Assembly (NCBI GenBank): GCA_963978545.1
Contig: OZ021724.1
Span: 24,355,933 to 24,419,932 of the forward strand
Direction of reading: 5' to 3'
Origin: Linyphia triangularis
Lineage: Eukaryota > Arthropoda > Arachnida > Araneae > Linyphiidae
Length of the DNA stretch: 64,000 bases
Part shown: positions 46,850 to 58,649 of the stretch, piece after piece
Layout of the letters: every line of letters starts with the position of its first letter
How positions within the stretch are numbered: position 1 is the stretch's first letter
Translations under genes and position numbers: made by a program
The notes under the pieces: generated by a model
Databases searched by the model: none
What the model was told of the DNA's origin: nothing
The model's input: only the letters and a program-made list of their open reading frames with translations

Positions 46850-47480
46850 ATGTCCAGTTTAGAGAAATTTTTAGCGATAGTTCTTACATGGACCAAAAGA
46901 AAAAAAATCGCCAAAATGGCGAATGGGACAATGTACTTTTCGATAATTATTACAATATCCTTTCTTGTGAGGGAGGATCCTTTCCCTAGGAGAGGGGAAA
47001 AACGGTCGTTGATGAGCGATGCTCAAGGGAAGAGAACTCTATATTGAAGACACTCGTTTTTTATCTTTTTACACCTTTGCAGCATTTTTACGGGAATTTT
47101 GGTTGTGGGGGTGGGGATGTTTAGAACATTTTAAGAGGTATTACCATAGAGATTTTGATCAAAATCGTTAGAGCCGTTTTTTAGTGATTGCTAAAAAGTG
47201 TCATTTTTTTTCATGTTTTGCGCATGCGCAATATCGGCAAAAACTTTAAGAACAGGTTCCATGGCCTCAACTAACCTGTACTTCAAATTTCAACATCGTA
47301 GGTCAAATCTTTCGGGAGTTATGCTGCCAACGACACACAGACACACTGGCAAACATTTTTCTGTACCATTTTTTTTCCAGTCAGGATGTTTCAAAACGTG
47401 GAGTAATGCAAAAAAATTCGATTTTTTTTTGGACCGAAAACAGTACTTTCATTTGTTAACATATGGGTAATTGAAAATAA
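46850..47480 (+). repeat. Hairpin-ended dispersed repeat R2
   Basis: Longest plus-strand copy. Blocks: CGAATGGGACAATGTA, GATGAGCGATGCTCAAGGGA, CACTCGTTTTTTATC, TTTACGGGAATTTTGG, TTTTGATCAAAATCGTTAGA, GCGCATGCGCAAT. Ends in the hairpin CTTTCATTTGTTAACATATGGGTAATTGAAAA. No protein signal in the open frames. Confidence 0.75.
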
Positions 47481-47485
47481 TTAAA

Positions 47486-47686
47486 ATGAATGCAGTTAGC
47501 AAACGCAAAATGCAAAGTGAAATACGGTTTTTATTTTGCAAAAGAAGAAAAGATGAAAAATGTGATGAAATTACCATTCAAGTTGAGAAAGAATCCACAG
47601 GTAGTGTAGTTGACGAAGGAGAAAAAATAACAATTTTATCCGCAGATTTACAGACGCGGACGATGTTGGTATCATTACGTACATAA
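47486..47686 (+). pseudogene. Possible hAT transposase N-terminal remnant
   Basis: A 67-codon frame beginning MNAVSKRKMQSEIRFLF with a basic FCKRRKDEKC segment and an acidic Ser/Thr tail. This resembles the N-terminus of ZMYM1/TTF-type hAT proteins before the zinc finger. No zinc finger or catalytic part follows. Weak call. Confidence 0.25.
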
Positions 47687-47749
47687 AAAAAAAATGCAAT
47701 ATAAACATCAAAAGACACATCTATTTAGAAAAAAAATATTTAAATGCTT

Positions 47750-48548
47750 ATGGGGGGGGGGGGGTTTCTTTAATGTTTATTTTTGGAAGTGTATATTTGA
47801 AATATTTCGAGAGGCCCGCCACTGATCCGACATTGTTTGCTGCGCCTGGAAAAGTTTCTCCGAAAATATTGCATCCATGTATTTTACAATCATATCTGGC
47901 ACTTTTAATTTCCACGTGTTTAAGAACATTTAGAAGTTTTTTCCCTCTCCCCCTCCCCTCTTTTTTTTTCATTGGTGTAGCAAGTCCATATTTTTCGAAA
48001 TTACCCCCCCCCCCTCCCCACTCCCATTCATCAACTCTAGTACGCCTATGAGTGCCATGGATATCTGTGGATCAGGATTTGTTGCCAATTACTTTACGAA
48101 TAAGCTATTACGACAACAAGCGGAAAGTAAATAGACAGCTTTTTTTCCCATTTACAATCAGCTCATTAGATATTTCATTAAAAGATATAAATTCAGTTAA
48201 AAAATATGGGGGTTGGAAAGGCGACTTAGCATTTTTTTTTTTAAGTTGTTTGTGTGGGCATCAGATGATTATTATTATTTTTATTTATTTTTTTATTATT
48301 ATTATATTTTTTTCCTGATTTAAATGAACCCGTAAATGTAAAAAAGTTAATATGATAATAGGTTTTCAATTGAAGATGACCTTTTTTCTTACATTTAGCA
48401 ATTCAAATATTTGTGTTGAAGACCATAAAGACAATTGGTAACGGAAAGCTCACCAGGTATATCATGTCCAGATCTGTACGATATTCAAATAAAGTTTATT
48501 TGTCCACTTTTAATTGGAACTAATCTCACTCATAATTAAATCCGCTGA
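47750..48548. other. No gene; poly-G/poly-C bounded segment
   Basis: A G run at 47752-47763 and a C run at 48004-48013 bracket ~240 bp, perhaps a decayed MITE. Short frames here have no recognisable motif. Confidence 0.35.
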
Positions 48549-48960
48549 GTTTCATATTTCTTGGTTTTATTTTTAAATAAAAGTAGAGAAAAAAATCATG
48601 AAAAACAATACCATTCTTTCGAAAATTTGAGCTCGGATAGATAGTTAAAAAAAAATTTCACTTTGCGATTTGGCGGTAAAAAGTTACTTTTGCGTTTGAC
48701 GTCAATGCGCAGATGATGAACCAGTCTAAAACCTGTTTTAGACGAGAAGGGAGGAAGATTCCTCCTTGGATTTTCGACGGAATCTATGCGTAACTACGTC
48801 ACGGTTTTTTTATGCGTGACTTTTGCTTTGATTTCAAACTCGATATTTGATTAATTGAAAGCAAAAGATAAAAATAATTGCACTGCTCAAATATATCCAT
48901 TGGATAACACTAGAAAATACAAAAAATATTCATTTTCCTCACTTGTGCAAGTTCCTCATT
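48549..48960 (+). mobile_element. MITE M1, copy 1
   Basis: Aligns with 55201-55625: TTGGTTTTATTTTTAAATAA, CAGATGATGAACCAGT, GATTTTCGACGGAATCTATG, CACTTGTGCAAGTTCCTCAT. The left end is degraded. Confidence 0.65.
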
Positions 48961-49889
48961 GTGGAATGCTAGTCATACTGTCACGCTTTTTTTTTTTTTA
49001 GTTAAGTGTATTTAGCGAATATTTCACATATTTCTATATTCACACGAATATAGCACATATTTCGTGTTTGTCATCGGATATTGGAGATATTTTGCTCAAT
49101 TTGTGTCTCATCCCTCAGACGAGACTTTATCCTTTTTACTATAGATCGCTTCAGCAATTGGGACCCCTTTGTTATTTTTTGTCTGCTTTTGACTCTTCAT
49201 TTTTCGAACCCAGACAGTCTGGAGGGTTGGTTCAAGAAAATAACATACCTATGTCTTACGCAGAGGAAAAATCGATTATTTTCACAGTTTTCCTGAGGCA
49301 GAAATTATAGTCAGCTTTCGTTAATAGATATTTGAATAAATTTTTACTGCTTTGAAATATTTTGTAGCACTCTTTTTTTCCAGAAGAAAGGCACATAAAA
49401 GTGTAGTCTAATTTAGATTAAGATTTTAGTATCTACTATTTTGATTATTCATATATAAGTTGAAAACTTCATGAAATCACATGAAGTGACATTCCTTTGA
49501 AGATTGACAGCAAAAAGGGACTTACAGCACAGCCAACTTACTAATTTATTTTACTTGTATATATTACAAACATTTGCATTGCAGCAATACAAAAATTACA
49601 GCATCTAAAGTCGAAAAAACTTTAAATACTGTATTTTTGCACTACTTGAAAAGATATTGCTGATATCTTTGAAAAGATAAGCTGCAATCTCTAGCTGCAA
49701 ACTAGTCCAATTTCTATTCCTAATAGTAATTATATGCAAATGCTTACGACTTGCTTGTTACGAGAAAATAAAATGAACTTAAAATCATTTATTCATATCA
49801 AAATCATTTAATTAATTAAGAACTTTGAACCTGGAATAATCTATTTGACTTAGACGCATGTTTGATACGTCTTTAGAATGCCTGAAAAC
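48961..49889. other. No gene recognised
   Basis: 49068-49310 is open in two frames but has no motif. Otherwise AT-rich. Confidence 0.4.
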
Positions 49890-50274
49890 TCTGAGAGTCC
49901 TCAAAGGATCCTGCTGACACTCTCCCACCTATGTGGTTATCGCTCTGGCTTCGCATGCCAAAGATGCCGGGTTCGAATCTCGGGTTAAGCATGGATGTTC
50001 GTTGTGATTCGGAATCCACGTTAAGCTGTAGGTTCAGGCATGATTAGCCGTTATTGTGCACAATAACCAAGTCGTTGAGCACATAAACCAAACCAAACCT
50101 GCTGACACTTGGGACATCATGATTGTTTATTTATTTGACCAGATAATAATATCTGCAAACTCCAAGACAATTGCTAACTCAGAAGATTATGCCTCAAGAA
50201 ATATTCCATCGGTAGAATTGCTGAAGCATTACTTACGTGAATCTGTGAATGAAATAATTTACAACGCATGATGT
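49890..50274 (+). pseudogene. LTR-retrotransposon gag-like fragment split by a SINE
   Basis: Joining 49890-49921 to 50110-50271 across the SINE gives one open frame of about 65 residues. It has a W-D...L-x-x-x-L pattern and a PSVELLKHYL helix like the N-terminal part of Pao/BEL or Gypsy gag. Only a fragment; family uncertain. Confidence 0.35.
49910..50109 (+). mobile_element. tRNA-derived SINE (family B) with 12-bp TSD
   Basis: CCTGCTGACACT flanks at 49910-49921 and 50098-50109. The head has TGTGGTTATCGCTCTGG (A-box-like) and GGGTTCGAATCTCGGG (B box). The tail ends ACATAAACCAAACCAAA. It differs from family A in head and body. Confidence 0.9.
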
Positions 50275-50470
50275 GGAAGAAAAGGTAAACTGATCCTCTA
50301 TTGCTCTCAAATGCTTGTTTCTTCTAATCAAGTGTCAGGGTTAAATTTGCTGTTCAAAATATTCGAGTCTTTTTATTAAATTAAAACGAATTACAGCTGA
50401 CTGCAAGAGATTTCATTCTAACTGCAAGGTTAAGAGACCCGAAAGAAATTTTGAAATTTTATTAACCCAA

Positions 50471-50694
50471 TTAACCCTTTGCACTCGAGGCCTTTTTCGC
50501 ACGGAGATACCAGCAACTTGAGACGTTTCGCGGGATTTTTGGTTCGATCCGCAGTTATGGATTCGCTTCATAGAAACTAAACACAGTCATTGACCTTGCA
50601 TTGAATTTCCGCATCAAACCTTGTGGTCTTCTCAAGTTGCGGCATCCAATCATGTGCCGCATCATCGAGGCGCCGCTCGAGCGGAAAGGATTAA
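50471..50694 (+). mobile_element. piggyBac-like MITE with TTAA ends
   Basis: TTAA at 50471-50474 and 50691-50694. Termini CCCTTTGCACTCGAGGC and the inverted form TCCTTTCCGCTCGAGCGG. TTAA target and CCCTTT start are piggyBac hallmarks. Confidence 0.8.
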
Positions 50695-50752
50695 TAGAAG
50701 CTATGATACTGTGGATAAAAAAATCGTGCAGGCGCAAGTCTTTCCTGATAGT

Positions 50753-51402
50753 CCGAGAGGCGACTGTAATTTTTGGACCCCATCGAACATCATTCTGAAT
50801 TTTTTATTGAAATTGCAGAAAAGGGAGTGGATTACGAATCCACTGGTCTGCCGTGGCAAAAATGGCCGAAACTGATCAAAAATCGACTTGGAATGAGTTG
50901 AACTAAAATTCGATTGCCATATATGTCATAACTTGCCAAAAAGAGAACAAATTTTTTAATCTGGCAACCTACGGCATTTTGATTTGCAATGAGAAAAAGC
51001 GTAAACGATTTCTGATCTCTGGTCTCGAAAACTTGTATCTTTTAAAAGTAAGCCAAATTGGTAACATAAGTTACGTCATTAGTGACGTAATGTTTATTGC
51101 CAATTTGGCTCATTTGTGAAAGATGCAAGTAAGCCATAGCTATACATCCGAATCGTCTGCAACCTTCTTAATTGAAAATTAAAGAGTGAGGGTTACCAAA
51201 TAAAAAAATGCTCATTATATGGCAAGTTATTGCATTTGGCAATTGGATTTAGTTCAAATTATTAAAAGTCGATTTTTAACCAGTTTCGGCCATTTTTGCC
51301 ACGGCAGACCAGTAGATTCATAATCTACTCACTTTTCTCCAACTTCTATAATAAATTCAGAATGACATTCGATGGGGTCCAAAAATTGCAGTTGCCTCTC
51401 AG
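50753..51402. repeat. Fold-back element with ~183-bp arms
   Basis: 50753-50937 is the reverse complement of 51221-51402 at roughly 80% identity, sharing TTTTTGGACCCCATCGAA and CTGGTCTGCCGTGGCAAAAA. The ~280-bp spacer holds a second perfect-loop hairpin (51051-51110). The arms read as protein-like in places, so they may come from an inverted duplication of coding DNA. Confidence 0.8.
51051..51110. repeat. 60-bp hairpin with a TTACGTCA/TGACGTAA core
   Basis: Arms of 28 nt (AGCCAAATTGG...TTACGTCA and the inverted half) close on a TTAG loop with about four mismatches. TGACGTAA resembles a CREB/ATF site; function is not implied. Confidence 0.8.
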
Positions 51403-51847
51403 TCTAAGAAGAACTGCTAGATTTGAATGGGGGAAGTTCTTGAAGTCTGATGATCGCATCCTACTTTCAAGCGATGTCTTGGACACTGAAGAAATTCTCA
51501 GAATGAACGGTAAATTCAGTCGAAGTCGCATTCACAGGTCGGCAAAAACATTCGATCTTGCTACGCGAGGAGTATCGATTGATACCACTAATACTCCTGT
51601 CAGTGTCCCACATTCATCTGAGTAACCTACATGCGTCATGCCGTCAATTTATGTCAGTCTCAAATAGCCATTAACACAGAGTATCGAATCTTATAAACTT
51701 GTGATATATTTATAGAGTGCACTTGCACAATTACACTATTTGTAACCCAATATCTAATTTTGGAAAATGAAATTCTTCAATTTTAGTCGAAAAATTGAGG
51801 TCGATTTTTCTTTGGACATTTCCATGTTTTAAAAGCAATAACTCTTC

Positions 51848-51879
<32 letters not shown>

Positions 51880-52239
51880 AAAAAATTGGGAATGGGATAT
51901 AATGGGCCTGGTCTATATTCTCTAGAGACCTGAGCTTCCAAGGAGATTTTTTTCACATTTTTTTTTTTTGTATTTTTCCTTTTTTTTGGGGGAGATCAAA
52001 TAACATAAAAATAATTGACCTTAAAAAAATTTACTGTGCACAAAATTTAAAAGTATGTCCATTTAAGTGGACGTCTGGTCTCTAGTGGATATGGGAACAG
52101 CAATACTCAACAACGGAAACTTAAAAAAAAAAAAAAAAAAAAAAAAACTAGCTTAAATGATTTTGACCAAATTTACTCTGTTACTGCCTTTTGAAGCGTT
52201 CTCAACATCCACACCATCAAAGTTTTCCATAAAATCGTT
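51403..52239. other. No gene recognised
   Basis: 51403-51625 stays open in one plus frame (about 75 codons after the fold-back arm) without a recognised motif. It is followed by poly-A runs at 51849-51880 and 52122-52148. 52150-52230 resembles an inverted fragment of R2. Confidence 0.4.
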
Positions 52240-52720
52240 CTAATCTGTATAAAAATAAAGCAAAGAGTCTGTGTGTCTGTAGATCTATAGAAAACTACTC
52301 CAGCTCTGAAACTTTCAACATAAGTAGTTTTGGACTTCTAATTGTACCTTTGGCAAACTGAATGTACAAATTTTAATTAGTTTTTTTTATTACATTTTTT
52401 ATTAATTAAAAAAATCACAAAGTGACTTCAAATAGGGATACAGCTCTGAAGTTTCTTACATAAGTATGTTTTTTTTTTTTTTTTTTTGAAAAATATAATG
52501 TTAACATTTTACTTAGTTTTTTTTTTTAATTAATTAAAAAAAAATTACAAAAAGATTTCTAATAGGGTTATAGCTCTGAAATTTTCAACTTAAGTAGTTT
52601 TGGCATTCTAATTAGACTTCTGACAAACATAATGTCAAAATTTTGTAATTATTTTTTTAATTAATTTTTTTTAATTTAATCTTTATTAAGCAACTTCTAA
52701 TAGGTTTACAGCTCTGAAAT
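52240..52720. repeat. ~145-bp tandem repeat, three to four units
   Basis: Units share (T)ACAGCTCTGAAA, CATAAGTAGTTTTGG, TTCTAATT(A/G) and TTAATTAATTTTTTT. Confidence 0.8.
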
Positions 52721-52727
52721 TTAAAAT

Positions 52728-53098
52728 AGGAGTCCTCAAAAAGTAGGTAGGTGTGCGCTGTTGAAAAAATCTGAACGAGAGCCTATCTGAAACAAAAAAA
52801 TTAAATGATTTTAGGTTTAGTGTGACAGTGGCTACATCCCGTTACAGAATTATTGCAAAATTTAAATTTTTACTATTTGGGGGGGGGGGGGGGGGGCAAA
52901 AAACATGAAAAAAAAATCACGTTTTTTAATTATATTTTTGTCCTCCATTTTGTTATTTTTGCATATAAATTAATATTAGAGGTACGGGATATAGCCACTG
53001 TCACGCTAAACCTAAAAACATTCAATTTTTTTTGTTTCAGATGGGGCGTAGTTCAGATTTTTCAACAGCGTACTCCTACCTACTTTTTGAGGACTCCT
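52728..53098. mobile_element. Fold-back MITE with 115-bp arms
   Basis: 52728-52842 and 52984-53098 are inverted copies of equal length (AGGAGTCCTCAAAAAGTAGG ... GTGACAGTGGCTA) at roughly 88% identity. The spacer has a G18 tract. No TSD seen. Confidence 0.88.
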
Positions 53099-53379
53099 GT
53101 TTATCTGGCATTTTCACACTAAAAAAAGTGGTTAAAATCATTTTTTTTTTTTTTTGTAATTTACGAATGCTTTTGTTAAGCCTAACAAGTTTTGTATCAA
53201 TAAACATAACAGGATTCTTAAAAGAAATTTTAAAAAATTAATAAAAATAGCGCTTTTTTCATGCATCCAAAGTAGATAGAGTCCCTAAACTGTTACTCAT
53301 GCTAATAAAAGAAAGAATTAGTTTGTCAGTGGAATGCTGAAAGATACCTTCCACTACACGGAAAAGTCTGAAATTTTAA

Positions 53380-53740
53380 GCATAGTTACTTTTTCAACCG
53401 TTTTTTGGCAATTGCTAAAAAAAACAACTAAATTTTTCAATGGCAGCTACCTTATGTACATGCGCAATTCTGACGAAAACCTTAAAAGGGTTTCCATTGT
53501 CATGGTCACCACTACACAATATCGTAGGTAAATCCTTTCGGGAAATATGTTGACTACAACAGTGCACATTTTACAACTAGACCACTTTTTTTTTTTAAAT
53601 CAGCACATTCCAAAACTTTAGTAATGCAAATTTAGCAATGCAATTTGACCCCCCCCCCCCTTCCCCCCAAAAAAAGTCCCCCTTTTTTTACCGAATGCAA
53701 TACTTTCATTACCCTATGTTGCCTTATGGGTAATTGAGAG
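53380..53740 (+). repeat. Hairpin-ended dispersed repeat R2, 5'-truncated
   Basis: CGTTTTTTGGCAATTGCT, CATGCGCAAT, TCGTAGGTAAATCCTTTCGGG. Terminal hairpin CTTTCATTACCCTATGTT / GCCTTATGGGTAATTGAGAG. Confidence 0.75.
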
Positions 53741-54436
53741 TAAAAAGGAGAAGAAAGAAAGAAAAAACTTCAAGCTGAGAAGCTAAGGATCCTGATGATA
53801 TCAAAGGTATTTCTTTATCTGAGATGTGGATATCGAGAAAACATCATTTTCTGTAAAGTGAGATGCTTTTGATTGTCATTGCCCTACACTAATTACTGAT
53901 TGAATTGAGGGCTTTCTTGAGCAGGAGTTACACAAATACTCTACTGCACTGCAACCTTATTAGAACATGTGAAGAAGTAGACATCTTCCGGTAGGTCTTT
54001 CGAGGGAAAACTCGTAATTTGCAAATAGGACGCGAAGTCCAGCTAAGTATTTGAGGAATTAGTATTCCAAACAAGTTAGATCTACTTTAGAAAAAACTAT
54101 TCATAATTAGTAATATTTTTGAACACCCACTTAACCTCATAATATTTGTCTGAAAATGCGACTGATGTTTGTCAATCGTACATACGTACATTAGGTTAAG
54201 TAATTGCAGCAAAATGCAAAAATTTCGAAAAGTTTTTCTAAAATTAATCTAGATTATTTCGAAAGCAAAATCTACATTTACAGAAATTTTGTTTGAATGA
54301 AAACATGCAATTTATTTATACATATACTTCAAACCTGTCAATTGAATATGAAAATAATAATATTTTGATCATATTGCTTTGTTTTCTAAAAATGAAATGT
54401 GTTTGCATTTAAAGATTACATTTTTATACGCAATAA
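53741..54436. other. No gene recognised
   Basis: AT-rich, no motif or repeat identified. Confidence 0.45.
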
Positions 54437-55090
54437 CTTTCAATTACCTATACGTATACAAAGAGTAATGAAAGTATAGCATTCGATTAAAAAAAAAATC
54501 AAAAAAAAAAAAAAATCGTATTTTCAACGTTTTGAAACACCCTGTTTCAAAAAAGTGGTCTAGAAAAAATTTCTGTCTGTGTGTCTATGTCTGAGTGTAC
54601 GTGGTCAGCATAACTCTCGAACAAATTAACCTACGATATTCAAATTTGGTGTGCGGGTTAGTGGTAGTGGTGACCATGAAACCTCCCATTAAATTTTTCT
54701 TCAAAATCGCGCTTGCGTTTAAAGTAGTTGTCATTGAAAGAAAAAAAAATCATGTTTTTCAATGATTGCTAAAAAATGGCTCTAACGATTTTGATCAAAA
54801 TTACTGTGGTAGTGCCTCTTAAGGTGTTCTAAACATCCCCATCTCTGAAATTCCCGTAGAAATGCCATATAAGCGTAAAAAGTTGAAAAACGAGTGCATT
54901 TAACACAGAGCTTTATGCCTTTCAGCACCTCCCATCAAAGATTGTTTTTCTTCCTGTTACACGCACCAGAAAGGACAATGTAATGTTTATCGAACAACAA
55001 CTCCAATTTCGCTATCTTGGTGGGTTTTTTCCTCCCATGTAAAAATCATAGCCAAAAATATCGCCAAACTGGTGTTATACGTGTTATTAT
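54437..55090 (-). repeat. Hairpin-ended dispersed repeat R2, near full length
   Basis: Terminal hairpin CTTTCAATTACCTATACG / TATACAAAGAGTAATGAAAG at 54437-54474. The body parallels 46850-47480 inverted, with CCCCATCTCTGAAATTCCCG and GAAAAACGAGTG. Confidence 0.78.
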
Positions 55091-55200
55091 AGTTAATAAA
55101 AATCGAATTAGATAAGCATTATAAGTAACCAATTGTAGGGCAGTTTCTTCTTGAAAGACCTCGCAGATCCAGATAGCAGAAACCTTCCTTAAATTTCAGG

Positions 55201-55625
55201 ATGAGGAACTTTCACGTTTTTTGGTTTTATTTTTAAATAAAAGTATAGAAAGAATCATGAAAAACAATACCATTCTTTAAGAAATTTGGCGGGAAAAAGC
55301 TGCTTTTGCGTGTGACGTCAACGCACAGATGATGAACCAGTTTAAAATTTGTTTTAGACCAGGATTCTCTTAGGATTTTCGACGGAATCTATGCGTAACG
55401 ACGTCACGGTTTTTTATGCGTTTTTGGTCACGTGACCTTTGCTTTGCTTTTAAACTCGATTTTTGATTAATTATAATAAATACATAAAAATACATAAAAT
55501 TACATAAAAATAAAAAAATAAAAAATAAATAAAAATTGCACTGCACAAATATATTCGTTGGATAACACTAGAAAATACAAAAAAATAAAAAATATTCATT
55601 TTCCTCACTTGTGCAAGTTCCTCAT
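55201..55625 (+). mobile_element. MITE M1, copy 2
   Basis: Starts ATGAGGAACTTTCACG and ends CTTGTGCAAGTTCCTCAT, inverted termini of about 12 bp. The inner sequence matches 48549-48960. Confidence 0.7.
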
Positions 55626-56770
55626 TATGTTGATGTAACGGCTAAGAATTGACTTGTATTAACGCTTGAGGCAAATCCAATACAATTAACGTTAGCGCCT
55701 GCTACAGAATTAGGGCTGATGGCAGGGCTCGGTTTAGAAAACCCATTACAATAGGCACAACATAGCAGATGGGGCTCCCCATCGACGATTGTTGGAGTTA
55801 TTTAAATATTAACGATAATTTCGATTACAGCCTATTAACGTCTTGATTAAATTAATGTAGAGATGTTTATACTTTAATAATTAATAATAATTATTAAAAT
55901 TTATTTTCATATTTTATGACATTGAACAAGTACGCTGAATAGACAATGGATAGTTACATAATCCAGAATTATTCAGGCGATTTAGTGGTCCCCGAAATTC
56001 GGGGGCCCTAGATACGGGTCTTATGGGAAATCAGGCCATGGCTGAGGGTGCACTAAATTCTCCAAACTAAACTAACATATACTTCAGAGTGAACATCCAC
56101 CCCGTTGTAATTCGAGGGTTAATAAAGTAGAACTGTAGTGCAGGGTGTGTGGTGTCAAGTAGAGAATGTCCTTTTCTGTGCGATTTTTGAGTTTTGTCTT
56201 TTCTGTGCGATTTTTCAGTTTTGAGCAAAAATGTAGTATACATGTTCAAACCGACAAGTCTTCCACATGTCCCTACCCCCTCCCTCATATGCTCTCGAAG
56301 TTTCAGATAAAATTCCGTATAAATCTACATCCCGCAGTAATAAAATGAAATAAATATTTAAGTCTTTCGTTCTTTTAATTTAGTAATTTAATGAAAATTT
56401 TACAGATATCCAAAACCAGCCAAAATAGTTGGTTGGTTGAACTCCCGGCTTGGAGTGGAAAGGAAGGACTTTGTGAACTAGCACCTGCCTCCGCGTACAT
56501 ATGTGAGAGAACCACCTCTCTGGAACAGGATGAAGTAAAAAAAAAAAAAGAACTAATAAAAAAAAAAGGGGGGGGGGGATTAAATCATTTCGGTGCAGAA
56601 GGAATTTTGTGAAGTTGCCATTTCAATGCTTTCTCCGGGTGAGGACGTGGACACACACGCCGAGCTAAGCTGCTCCCAAAATATAGCTATTAACTTTTTA
56701 AATTGGTCAGTTTGGCGATACTTATTACATTAGCTAAAAAGGAATTCTAGTAAGAATTATTTCCTATACT
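55626..56770. other. No gene; small repeat motifs
   Basis: 55985-56050 shares GGGGGCCCTAGA and ATCAGGCC motifs with the 17.4-kb patch. 56421-56540 begins with GTTGGTTGG and may be a SINE-related fragment. A G10 tract lies at about 56569-56578. Confidence 0.35.
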
Positions 56771-57150
56771 CGCTATGTTACAATCTTCTAGACCAGTGCG
56801 TTTAGAAACTACTTTCTATAAAACCTTGACATTTGGTGAGTAGGTACGAAAATGATCACTTAATGAAATGACATAAATTATTTTCACTTAATGTCTATCT
56901 GTTATAAATGAAAATTAAAATACCAAAAGTCAAAACCAGGTAGAGCCACTGCATATACATTGACGTAAGGATTTCAAATATAAAATAAAGTATATTACAC
57001 GTCCTTTTCGAGATGAAAATAATTAGATGAAAATAATTTATGTCATTTCCTTAAGTGATCATCATTTTCGTACCTACTCAAATTTTTTTTTTCCAGGTTT
57101 TATACGGAGTAGTTTCTAAATGCACTGATCTAAAAGATAACAACATAACG
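56771..57150. mobile_element. Fold-back MITE with ~118-bp arms
   Basis: 56771-56885 is the reverse complement of 57029-57150, sharing GTTTCTAAA, TTTTCGTACCTACTCA and GAAAATAATTTATGTCATTT. Spacer about 143 bp. Confidence 0.85.
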
Positions 57151-58649
57151 AGGGGCATCCATAAAAGTTCATCTGACAGCGCCTGTCTTTCTTACTCGGA
57201 ATTTGCTTCTCGGATCAAACTAGAAATTAACTCCTCTTGGGGAATGACCCCCTCACATGACACATGACTAGTACGTTTTCAGCCGTTCTGGTACTGCTTT
57301 AATTGCTGCAAGCAATAGGAGAGATCAGAGACTGCTATAGCCAGGCTCCGCAGCAGTTATCTTCGTGCTGTATGGTTTGTGCTGGGCTTTAAAGTCTACC
57401 CTCTTTTCCCGTAGTGTAACTTGGTTCAGGCCACTCCTGCTCATGCCTTGGCATGTATTGGATGCCAGAAGGACCATAATCATGGTGAAGTTCTTGAGCT
57501 TCTGAAAGCTCATGAGTTCATGGACTTGATCTGATGCTGCTGTCATTCAAGTGGGATAAAAAAAGAAACAAATATATAACTAGTATAGGGAATGATCCTT
57601 ATACTAGCACTTCTTCTAAAGATAAAAAGAAAGGGAAAAAACCATCACGAAATCGGCGATAATTATTTGACTATTTCTTTTGGGTAGGTGAAACACTGAG
57701 GAGGTACTGTCATTAATGAACAATGCTCCAGAAAAAAAATTTGCTAAAGACATTTTTTTTTACCCCTATATATAGAACTTTTATGGGAATTTGAGGATTG
57801 GACACGTTTTGAACACTTTAAAAGTCATTCCCACAGTGCTAAATTAAAAAAAAATATATCACTTAAGAATATCCTGCCCATAAAATAAAAAAAAACTTTT
57901 ATTTCTCGTCCATTCCATTTGATCAAAATACCTGAAATTATTAACGCGATTAATACTTTGTGACCTTAAGACCTAAGACAAAAATAAAAATATATATTAT
58001 TGCTTTCTATTTCTGAATTAAATTCACTTGATATTTAATCTTTAACTTAAGTTAAAGATATCATAGTTGCTGGTCGTAAAGGTGCGCAAAGAAAATAGTA
58101 GGATACCTACAAACTTTTTCATTCACCCCAGATCAGAAAGTGGGTTTTACGTCACATAAGTAGGTCGTCCAAAGGGGAACAACCAATTCCTATCTTGTAA
58201 AACCAACCAATCAGGACAACCATTCACATCACAATGATGACGTCATAAAAATAATATTCTTGTGACGTGTTAAAATTAGTGTTTAAATTTCTCTTTCAAA
58301 GATTACCCTTGCTCATGTTGATGACGTCATACATCTGAATATCGAAATATATTTACTTTAGTTTGTTTTATATACTTTTTATTTTTAATTTAGCTTTTTC
58401 TTTAATTTTCTCTTTTCTCAATGTATTTTATGGTGTATATATCAGAGGTGTTTTTCTTTTTTTATCTAAGAACCTACTAAAGAAGAGATAAGTTCGAACC
58501 CGTAAATTCCCGTTTAGGAAAGCTTTCCCATATTCGTTTTTAGGACCCGTTCAATTCCTGGCGTACACGGAACGAATTATTATAAGAATGGAGCTGGATA
58601 AGTTGTACAACTAAACAATTGTTTAATATACTGAACTGTAAACTTTGAA
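57151..58649. other. No gene recognised; R2 fragment at ~57690-57850
   Basis: 57700-57850 (GAACAATGCTCCAG, TTATGGGAATTTGAGGATTGG) is an R2 fragment. 57430-57530 reads ankyrin-like for about 30 codons but is isolated. Confidence 0.4.

Noticed and set aside
57417..57533. Ankyrin-like peptide with A-L-A-C-I-G and V-L-E-L-L-K-A-H
   Set aside because: One partial repeat only, stops close on both sides, no splice-compatible neighbours.
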